NCBI RefSeq assembly: GCF_016786325.1
Contig: NZ_JADWYU010000221.1
Span: 1-44,134 of the forward strand
Direction: 5' to 3'
DNA from: Frankia nepalensis
GTDB taxonomy: Bacteria > Actinomycetota > Actinomycetes > Frankiales > Frankiaceae
Length of the DNA: 44,134 nt
Shown: in pieces, positions 34,787 through 41,870 of the stretch
Layout of the letters: every line of letters starts with the position of its first letter
Numbering within the stretch: position 1 is the first letter of the stretch
Made by a program: the position numbers and the translations under genes
Notes under the pieces: generated by a model
Database searches by the model: none
What the model saw: the letters and a program-made list of their open reading frames with translations, nothing else
Told to the model about the DNA's origin: nothing

Positions 34787-34832
34787 CCGGCCGGGGTGGG
34801 GACAGCCCCACCCCGGCCGGAGGTGTTCACCT
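34787..34832. terminator. strong hairpin plus small palindrome before MMPL gene 2
   Basis: CCGGCCGGGGTGGGG (34787-34801) pairs perfectly over 15 bp with 34806-34820 around ACAG. The 12-bp inverted repeat AGGTG-TT-CACCT follows at 34821-34832. The first may be a second terminator for the pur genes, the second an operator of the MMPL gene 85 bp on. The rest of the gap 34622-34916 shows nothing else. Confidence 0.6.
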
Positions 34833-34916
34833 ACCACCGGCCACACTGCTGGCCCGACCTCAGAGTCGGCGGCCCGCTCCAATGACCTTGCGGGCCCGCT
34901 ACGGGAACGTTGGGCC

Positions 34917-37385
34917 ATGCCCAGACGATCCCCAGAGCAGACCGCCGGCCAGCCCGCCGGCCACCCCGCCCCGGCCCGGTCGCCCTCGGGCGCCGAGGCC
35001 CGTCCCAGCCACCTCGCCGCCCGGGCCGCCCGCTGGAGCGTGCGGCACCGCAAGCTCGCCGTCTTCGGCTGGCTCGGCGTCGTCGTCGGCGTCCTGCTGA
35101 TCGGCAACCTGATCGGCACGACGACCCTCAAGGAGGAGGACTGGCTCCTCGGCGAGGACGGCCGCGCCCAGCAGACCCTGCGCGACCACGGCTTCGTCAG
35201 CCACGCCGGCGAGAACGTCCTCATCCAGCTCCCGACGGCCCCGGCGGGCGGCCCGCTGACCGACCCGGCGGTGTCCGCCGCGGTCACCGACGTGGTCACG
35301 CGGATCCAGGCCACCGGCGAGGTGACCGCGGTGCGCGCCCCGGTCGCCGCGCCCGGCGCCACCGAGGACCCGGGCCTGGTCTCGACCGACGGCCGGTCCG
35401 TGCTGGTCACCTTCGACATCACCGGCGAGGTCGACACCGCGGCCGACCGGGTCGAGCCGGTGATGGACGCCGTCACCGCGGCCGGCGCGGCCCACCAGGG
35501 GCTCGCCGTCGAGCAGTTCGGCGACGCCAGCAGCGAGAAGGCGCTCGACGAGACGATGGGCGACGACTTCCAGCGGGCCGAGATCTTCTCCATCCCGATG
35601 ACGATCGCGATCCTGCTGGTCGTGTTCGGCGCGCTGGTCGCCGCCCTCGTCCCGGTCGCGCTCGCGCTGACCGCGTTCGTCGGCGCGCTCGGCGTCGTCG
35701 CGTTCACCAGCCGGCTGATGCCGACCAACGAGATCGCGACATCGGTCATGCTGCTGATCGGCCTGGCCGTCGGCGTCGACTACGCGCTGTTCTACATCCG
35801 TCGCGAGCGCGAGGAGCGCGCGAAGGGCCACAGCCCGAAGCAGGCCCTGGAGATCGCCGCCGAGACTTCCGGGCACACCGTGCTGGTCTCCGGCCTGACC
35901 GTCGCCGTCTCGCTGGCCGGCCTGATGATCACCGGGATGAGCGCGTTCACCGGGATCGCGATCGGCACGATGGTCGTCGTGCTGGTGGCGCTGCTCGGCT
36001 CCCTCACCGTCCTGCCCGCGCTGCTGTCGATGCTCGGTGACCGGATCGAGCTCGGCCGGCTGCCCTGGCACCGCCCGGCCGCGCCGGACGCGCCGCGGTC
36101 GCGGCGGGCCCGGCGGGCCGCGCGCCGCGCCGCCCGGGCCGGGACAGCGGGTGGCGACACCGCCGCGCTTACCCAGGTGCTGGGCGCCACCATCGCCGCG
36201 GATCGCGCGGCCCCCGACGCGGCGGGCCGGCCGGGCAAGGTCCGGCTGCTCGACCGGCTGATGCGCCGGCCGGGGACGGTCGCCGTCGTCACCGGCGGTC
36301 TGCTGGTCGCGCTCGCCGTGCCGACGCTGGGCATGCACACCGCCGAGCAGGGCGTGTCCGACCTGCCCCAGGACATCCCGATCATGAAGACCTACCAGCG
36401 GATCACCACCGCGTTCCCCGGCGGCCCGACCCCCGCGGTGATCGTCGTCTCGGCCCCCGACGTGACCGCCGCCCCGGTGACCGCGGCGATCGACGACCTG
36501 CGCGCCCGCGCCATCGAGGCCAAGGTCGGCTTCGACCCGATGGTCGTCACCGTCAGCGAGGACAAGCAGGTCGCGCGGGTGCTGCTGCCGCTGGCCGGCG
36601 GGGGCACCGACGACGCTTCCATCGACGCGGTCCGCGCGCTGCGCGACGACCTCGTGCCGGCGACCATCGAGACGGTGCCGGGCGCGAGCGCCGACGTCGG
36701 CGGCTGGGCCGCCGGCTCGCTGGACTTCAACAGCCAGCTGAACGTGCGCACCCCACTGGTGATCGGATTCGTGCTGATCCTGGCGTTCGGCCTGCTGCTG
36801 GTGGCCTTCCGCAGCGCGGCGGTCGCCGCCATGGCGGTCGGGCTGAACCTGCTGTCCGTGGGCGCGGCGTACGGCCTGCTGGTGCTGATCTTCCAGCACC
36901 ACTGGGCCGACGGGCTGCTGGACTACACGGCGACCGGCACCATCGCCAACTGGATGCCGCTGATGCTGTTCGTGATCCTGTTCGGCCTGTCCATGGACTA
37001 CCAGGTGTTCCTGCTCTCCCGGGTGCGGGAGGCCCGGATGGCCGGCCAGGACATGCGGACGGCCGCGCTGACCGGCCTGCGCCGCAGCGCCGGCGTCGTG
37101 ACCAGCGCCGCGATCATCATGGTCGCGATCTTCGGGATCTTCGCGACGCTGTCCCAGGTCAGCATGAAGCAGCTCGGCATCGGCCTCGGCGCCGCGATCC
37201 TGATCGACGCGACGATCATCCGGGTGCTGCTGATGCCGGCCCTGCTCACCCTGCTCGGCGACCGCGTGTGGCGGCCCAAGGCCGGCGCCACGCCCGCAGC
37301 CGGCACCGGCGCGGGCGACCTCCCGGCGGCGACTCTCCCCGCCCAGCAGACCGGGCAACTCCGAGCCCACTCACACACCAGCTAA
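34917..37385 (+). CDS. MMPL-family (RND-type) membrane transporter, second copy
   Basis: 822 aa, predicted proton-driven exporter similar to the ActII-3/MmpL group. A ~35-residue cytoplasmic N-terminus precedes the first membrane helix (LAVFGWLGVVVGVLLIGNLI). Loop domains follow at about 60-215 and 480-610, each before a five-helix block. The proton-relay motifs GVDYALFYIRREREE and SMDYQVFLLSRVREA are intact. A basic Arg/Ala stretch (about 385-410) links the halves. It is only distantly related to the MMPL gene at 13022 and has no lipoprotein beside it. ATG 34917 has no strong ribosome site. A 13-bp hairpin follows. Confidence 0.92.
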   Translation: MPRRSPEQTAGQPAGHPAPARSPSGAEARPSHLAARAARWSVRHRKLAVFGWLGVVVGVLLIGNLIGTTTLKEEDWLLGEDGRAQQTLRDHGFVSHAGENVLIQLPTAPAGGPLTDPAVSAAVTDVVTRIQATGEVTAVRAPVAAPGATEDPGLVSTDGRSVLVTFDITGEVDTAADRVEPVMDAVTAAGAAHQGLAVEQFGDASSEKALDETMGDDFQRAEIFSIPMTIAILLVVFGALVAALVPVALALTAFVGALGVVAFTSRLMPTNEIATSVMLLIGLAVGVDYALFYIRREREERAKGHSPKQALEIAAETSGHTVLVSGLTVAVSLAGLMITGMSAFTGIAIGTMVVVLVALLGSLTVLPALLSMLGDRIELGRLPWHRPAAPDAPRSRRARRAARRAARAGTAGGDTAALTQVLGATIAADRAAPDAAGRPGKVRLLDRLMRRPGTVAVVTGGLLVALAVPTLGMHTAEQGVSDLPQDIPIMKTYQRITTAFPGGPTPAVIVVSAPDVTAAPVTAAIDDLRARAIEAKVGFDPMVVTVSEDKQVARVLLPLAGGGTDDASIDAVRALRDDLVPATIETVPGASADVGGWAAGSLDFNSQLNVRTPLVIGFVLILAFGLLLVAFRSAAVAAMAVGLNLLSVGAAYGLLVLIFQHHWADGLLDYTATGTIANWMPLMLFVILFGLSMDYQVFLLSRVREARMAGQDMRTAALTGLRRSAGVVTSAAIIMVAIFGIFATLSQVSMKQLGIGLGAAILIDATIIRVLLMPALLTLLGDRVWRPKAGATPAAGTGAGDLPAATLPAQQTGQLRAHSHTS

Positions 37386-37396
37386 CCCACTCGTTC

Positions 37397-37437
37397 CTGT
37401 GCCCGCCCTCGCCGGCTCCCCGGCAGGGCGGGCACAG
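37397..37437 (+). terminator. terminator after MMPL gene 2
   Basis: CTGTGCCCGCCCT (37397-37409) pairs over 13 bp with AGGGCGGGCACAG (37425-37437), 12 nt past the stop, with a 15-nt loop. Confidence 0.75.
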
Positions 37438-37467
37438 CCATGTCCGTCAAGCCAGCGCCGCAACCAG

Positions 37468-37664
37468 GATCGCCGATCCGTGCACACAACCAGCGATCAT
37501 CAATCCGTCCCAGCCCCGCCTCTCTGGAAGATCGCCAGATCTGTGCGAAGTTCAGGGACAAAACGGACAGAAATCGCCGAAGGCCGCACACATTTGACGA
37601 TCAAGGATGCGCCAGGCCTTACATACGAGAGTGATCATCCGATGTGTGCACGGATCAGCGATCC
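37468..37664 (+). mobile_element. MITE-like element, copy 2 (197 bp, inverted ends)
   Basis: Left end 37468-37498 reads GATCGCCG, ATCCGTGCACACAAC, CAGCGATC. The right end 37634-37664 is its inverted counterpart, with GATCGCTG, ATCCGTGCACACATC, GGATGATC on the minus strand. The cores differ at one of 15 positions. The interior matches copy 1 (22577-22774, opposite strand) in order and spacing, including GGACAAAACGGACAG at 37556-37570. It is GATC-rich and non-coding. Flanks CAACCAG and CAACAG are similar but not a clear target duplication. This copy has the better-preserved ends. Confidence 0.75.
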
Positions 37665-38377
37665 AACAGCCCTGGCAAGATCCACAGGGAGTCTTCGGCC
37701 TTCACGTAATGACCACAGAAGGCCGCGGACCCGCGATGGATCTTTCGAGAGGAGCGGGTGGTCGATGACATCCGCGACGGGGGTAGAGGATCACCAACAT
37801 CACCACCGGTGATTGCGACGAAGGTGACCCCGCCGCGCGGGCGCGCCGCACGTCGCAGCTGGCGTCGCCGACATGGACGGCGCGTGGGGCGACGGCGCGG
37901 CAGATCAGGGGCCCAGTAGCGCCGACAGCAACGTCAGCGACCGGATCCACGCCCAAAGATGAGCCCGATCCGCCCGATCATGCCGATGGCCGACACGGGG
38001 GCCGCCAGGCTGGCCAGCACGACAGAACACTCACCGCCGCCACGCCATAACTTCAGCCAGTCCAGCACCGTGTCCCCCGCGCGGGGGACACGGGCAGACC
38101 GACGCGAGGCGCGCCTCCCCGGGGTCGACGAGATAACCGCCCAGTTCGTTGCCTCCCGCTGCCGCCTCGAACCACACATCTGCTGGCAGAGGGCGAGGTG
38201 ACACGACCCGCCGTCCAGCTCCGGATGCCTTCCGCGCCACGATGTCCCCCATTCGGGCTACACATTGCCCCCGGACCGGGCTACGCTGTCTCCAGCGCGT
38301 CTGGAATGACAGTCGCCACCGGCGGAGGCCTGCCCGACCGAGGCGGGCGATGGCCGACACCGACGGGAGGCCACCCG
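37665..38377. other. gene-poor stretch before the response regulator
   Basis: Small frames exist on both strands but none resembles a known protein. It holds an ATCACC-ACC-GGTGAT palindrome (37799-37813) and the perfect 26-bp palindrome at 38068-38093. Decayed genes cannot be excluded. Confidence 0.45.
38068..38093. promoter_or_regulatory. perfect 26-bp palindrome
   Basis: The left arm is CCGTGTCCCCCGC and the right arm is its exact complement GCGGGGGACACGG, with no spacer. As RNA it would form a very stable hairpin; as DNA it could be a dimeric operator. It lies 285 bp before the response-regulator gene. Confidence 0.6.
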
Positions 38378-39019
38378 GTGACCGAGGCCGTGATCAGGGT
38401 CGGCGTCATCGATGATCACCCTATTGTCCTGCATGGACTGGAAAAAGCCCTCCACGAGCAGGAAAATCTAATGATCACCGTGACGGCAACCGACCTCGGT
38501 AATTTCTTCGATGGCCAGGAGGCACTTCCGGATGTGGTACTGCTCGATCTCGACCTCGGGGATGGCTCTCGGCCGGCGGATAATATCCGGCGGTTGATGG
38601 AGGCAGGAGTCTCGGTTCTCGTCTTTTCGGCGGCGGCGCATCCGGCGACAGTTCGCGCTGCGATTCGCGCGGGCGCTGCCGGCTATATCACCAAGACCGA
38701 CGCGCTGGAAGACCTGATGTCGGCCATCAGATCCGCGCGCTCGGGGAGCGGCTGGGTCTCCCCGGCCCTGGCCTTCATCATGCTGACGGACGACGCCCCG
38801 AGCAGGCCGCAGTTGTCGACGCAAGAACGGGAGGTTCTCAGGCTGTATAGCACAGGCCTTCCCGTGAAGGTGGTCGCGAAGCGCATGGACCTTTCCCCTG
38901 AGACAGCGAAGGAGTACATCGCTCGCGTCCGCAGGAAGTACCGCGACGCGGGTCGCGACGCGCGCAGCAAGATCGACCTACGACTGCGGGCCGTTGAGGA
39001 CGGAATTATTCCGGAGTAG
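38378..39019 (+). CDS. NarL/LuxR-type response regulator
   Basis: 213 aa, two-component transcription factor. Receiver domain 1-120: acidic pocket D12-D13 in VIDDHP, phospho-acceptor D57 in VVLLDLDLGDG, and conserved K106 in GYITKTD. A LuxR-type helix-turn-helix (about 145-205) contains LSTQEREVLRLYSTGLPVKV and MDLSPETAKEYIARVRRKY; the recognition helix has ETAKEYI where most relatives have ATVKTHV. GTG 38378 has GGGAGG at 7-nt spacing; the frame is open to 38198 but that part is not receiver-like. The cognate kinase is the next gene, 113 bp on. Codons are less GC-rich than in the neighbouring genes. Confidence 0.9.
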   Translation: MTEAVIRVGVIDDHPIVLHGLEKALHEQENLMITVTATDLGNFFDGQEALPDVVLLDLDLGDGSRPADNIRRLMEAGVSVLVFSAAAHPATVRAAIRAGAAGYITKTDALEDLMSAIRSARSGSGWVSPALAFIMLTDDAPSRPQLSTQEREVLRLYSTGLPVKVVAKRMDLSPETAKEYIARVRRKYRDAGRDARSKIDLRLRAVEDGIIPE

Positions 39020-39132
39020 CCAGGATCCCGGAGATCATCCATCCGCCACTCCACGAGCCTGTCAGCGTCGAAGGAGACCTGAAATCTATCTCCGTTCGGA
39101 CGGCCCATGACGACTCCCCACTGTGAGCGTCG

Positions 39133-41706
39133 ATGAGCACCCGCGCTCAAGACGCGTTGGCTGCGGTGCTCTTCCGTGGGCTGGCGGTCCTGCGTGCCCT
39201 CGCGGCGGTTTTCACGGTTTCCTACGTCGCGATCTGGTGGGGTGCCTTGTATCACCCGCGGCCATGGGCCCTGGTTGTCCCGGGCATCGTGGCCGCCTGG
39301 AATCTGTACTGCGCGGTGGCGGCTGCCCGCCGGGCACCTCCGCGCGCTGTCGTGGTCGCCGACATCGTCATCGGTTGTCTTGTCGGGCTGACGGCCCCGT
39401 GGACGGTGCCGGACGCGTCGGTGGGAGACACGAGTTCGTGGGTCCTGCTCGCCGTCCTGCTGGCCGGAATGAACGCAGTCATCGCACTACGCGCCGTCTG
39501 GGCGCTGATCGCCATGGTCCTGCTAGGCGCCGCTCACCTGTGGCCGGCCATCGACTACCGCCCACAGGTGCTCACATCGACCGCGCTGATGCTGTTCGTC
39601 GGCGCCGGGCTGAGCCAGGCGACGGCGCGGCTACGACGAGTGGCGCTGGAGGCCGACTCCTGGCTGGCGGCCGTCGCGGGCCGAGCGCGTGCCGAGACGA
39701 TAGCGGTGGCCCGGGCCCGGGCCGACCGCGCGCATGAGCGCCTTCTGCACGACACCGTTCTGAACACGCTGGCTGGTCTCAGCCTCGGAGGCGCGGTGGC
39801 TACGGGGGCGGCCGACTCCGAGACGCTGGCGCAGGTGCGGTCACGATGTCGGCGAATCATCGCGCTGGTCGAGGGCTCACTGGACGGCTTGAGGACCGGC
39901 GACGAGACCTCCGGTGACCCCGATGTGCTGCTGGACGCGAGGGTGGCCGAGCTGGCGGAGGACGCGACGACAGACGGCCTGACTGTGACCGTCGGTTTCA
40001 CGCGGACCGGCCAGCCGCGATGGCCAGAGCGAGCCGCTCCGGCCGACAGGCCGTCGGTCCTGACGGAGGAGCAGATTCCGGCCGACGTGGTTGCCGTGCT
40101 CACCGCGGCGCTACGCGAGGCACTGAGAAACGTTCAGCGGCACTCGGGCGAGAACTCCGCTCGTATCAGCGTCACGCGGTGGACCGACGGGGTACAGCTG
40201 AGGATCGACGACGACGGCCGCGGTTTTGACGCCACCCGTTTTGGGCCAGATCCGCTCTCCGCGGTGCCCGGCGGCGGCGACCACCACCCCGAGGACATTC
40301 GCCTGGGTATTACGCGGTCAATCCATGGCCGAATGGCAGACGTGGGCGGATGGGCGCAGATCTTTTCCACTCCGGGACTTGGCACCCGCGTCGAGCTGAA
40401 CTGGCAACGACCCCATTCACCCATGGTGCCGCCCGCGGACGCCACCGACCTGCGCCAGTCCTATGAGCGCGCCGCTCGTCGGGCAGCAGGCGTCGCGGTG
40501 GTCGTCGGTGTCTCTCTCCTCGCGCTGCCTGCGGTCGCCTACCGCGGGCTCTCACCGCCGTCGGTGGCGGCGCTCGCCCCGTTCTCGCCGGCTGTGTCGC
40601 TCGTGCTGTGGTTGCTGGTTGCCGCCCTCGCGACGTGGGGTGTCGCCATCATCTGGCGGCGGCCACTCACGGTGATCGAGGCTTTGGTCACGCAGGGGAG
40701 CACCGTTCTCCTAGTGCTCGCCGGCGCCGCAGCCACCTCCGGCGGCGACGTCATCAGCATCTACAACTGGGTGGCCATCGCCGCCCCGGCATTGCTGCTG
40801 TTGCCAGTCACGGTCTCGCGGCCTTGGAAGCAGTGGGCGGGCGGGGTCATCGCGGTGGTTGTGACCCAGTTGGTACTCGGCCTTGGCCGGGTCGGGACCG
40901 CACCGCTCGAGCTGGTTCGCCTCATAGGAACCCTGTACGGGTTCTCGGTGATGCAGCTCTTCATCGCCATGATCTGGCCGGCGCTGCGGACCACCGCCGA
41001 GTCAGTCATCCGGGCCGCCAGGCTGGACGCCGAGCTGGACGCGGGTCAGGCCGCGGCGGCCGCCGTACGGCGAGACCGGGCGCGCAGGCTCGCTCGGCTC
41101 AACCGTGACGTGCTGCCGCTGTTGCGGGCGATCGCGGATGGCCTGGCCGATCCGACCGATGAGAGCAATCGCAGGTTGTATGCGGGCCGGGCGCGGGCAG
41201 TGCGCCGCATGCTCGCGGGCTCAGGGGGACGCGCTGGCCCGCTGGCTGAGCTGGAGACCGCGATCGACGCGGCTGAGGCCCGGGGCGTCGTCGTCACCCT
41301 GCAGGTGGCCGGCGACTTCGCCGCGATTCCCCGGGACGCGCGCGACGAACTCGTTGACCTTCTCAGCGAGACCCTGGAAGGAGCGCCTCCCGGTCGGGTG
41401 ACGATCACCCTCCTTTCCGGCGGAGCATTTGGCGAAGGTTACGTTTCCTATCCAGCGACGGTACCACCTCCCGGTCGTTTCACCGGCGGATCTGACCAGC
41501 CAGCGAAACGGGTGGACACGGGTTCCCGTTCAATCTCCGTCGATGCCAGCGTCGAGGAGGGAACGGCAATCGTCGAGCTCCGGTGGCCTCTGCTTCCTCC
41601 TGATCCGCCGCAGCCAACCCCTACCGACGAGAGGCATCAGGAGAATCCGAATCGCGGCAAGACAGCAAACGTCCCGTGCACGCGCACCCGGGATGTCGCC
41701 CCATGA
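39133..41706 (+). CDS. two-module sensor histidine kinase (active module plus degenerate module)
   Basis: 857 aa membrane protein. First half: about five hydrophobic segments (15-175), then a HisKA_3-like helix with H206 in ERLLHDTVLNTLAG and an ATPase domain with N333 in EALRNVQRHSG and DDDGRGFD at 359-366. This is a complete LiaS/NarX-type kinase. Second half: another block of hydrophobic segments (about 450-625), then a helix RRDRARRLARLNRDVLPLLR aligned with the phospho-acceptor helix but lacking His, and a C-terminal region without N or G boxes. So one active kinase is fused to a membrane-bound pseudokinase. ATG 39133 has only a weak ribosome site. Partner: the response regulator at 38378. 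Confidence 0.85.
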   Translation: MSTRAQDALAAVLFRGLAVLRALAAVFTVSYVAIWWGALYHPRPWALVVPGIVAAWNLYCAVAAARRAPPRAVVVADIVIGCLVGLTAPWTVPDASVGDTSSWVLLAVLLAGMNAVIALRAVWALIAMVLLGAAHLWPAIDYRPQVLTSTALMLFVGAGLSQATARLRRVALEADSWLAAVAGRARAETIAVARARADRAHERLLHDTVLNTLAGLSLGGAVATGAADSETLAQVRSRCRRIIALVEGSLDGLRTGDETSGDPDVLLDARVAELAEDATTDGLTVTVGFTRTGQPRWPERAAPADRPSVLTEEQIPADVVAVLTAALREALRNVQRHSGENSARISVTRWTDGVQLRIDDDGRGFDATRFGPDPLSAVPGGGDHHPEDIRLGITRSIHGRMADVGGWAQIFSTPGLGTRVELNWQRPHSPMVPPADATDLRQSYERAARRAAGVAVVVGVSLLALPAVAYRGLSPPSVAALAPFSPAVSLVLWLLVAALATWGVAIIWRRPLTVIEALVTQGSTVLLVLAGAAATSGGDVISIYNWVAIAAPALLLLPVTVSRPWKQWAGGVIAVVVTQLVLGLGRVGTAPLELVRLIGTLYGFSVMQLFIAMIWPALRTTAESVIRAARLDAELDAGQAAAAAVRRDRARRLARLNRDVLPLLRAIADGLADPTDESNRRLYAGRARAVRRMLAGSGGRAGPLAELETAIDAAEARGVVVTLQVAGDFAAIPRDARDELVDLLSETLEGAPPGRVTITLLSGGAFGEGYVSYPATVPPPGRFTGGSDQPAKRVDTGSRSISVDASVEEGTAIVELRWPLLPPDPPQPTPTDERHQENPNRGKTANVPCTRTRDVAP

Positions 41707-41870
41707 CTCGATTCAGATCTGTCAACCGGTCCACCGAAGGCGGCACGGGCCCGCGGCGAGCTCCTCGCCGCCCAGGCGGTGTGCCGCGAACGAACGAGGT
41801 TGACGAACGAGAGGACGTTGTCCGTCCGGGACAGCTCGATCAGTCGAGGGTGGCATGGAACCGGGCCTGA
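41703..41870 (+). CDS. possible 55-aa linker ORF
   Basis: ATG 41703 overlaps the kinase stop (ATGA) and the frame ends at 41870, 16 bases inside the STAND gene, so all three could be translationally coupled. The product (MTRFRSVNRSTEGGTGPRR at its start) is Arg/Glu-rich and unlike anything recognised. In such GC-rich DNA a 55-codon open frame is expected by chance, so this is a low-confidence call. Confidence 0.25.
   Translation: MTRFRSVNRSTEGGTGPRRAPRRPGGVPRTNEVDEREDVVRPGQLDQSRVAWNRA

Noticed and set aside
34899-37370. 823-codon open frame on the minus strand
   Set aside because: Antisense to the second MMPL transporter; no recognisable motif.
37934-38360. small minus-strand frames of 81 and 109 codons before the response regulator
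   Set aside because: No ribosome site, no recognisable domain, and they cross the 26-bp palindrome; a decayed gene remains possible but is not supported.
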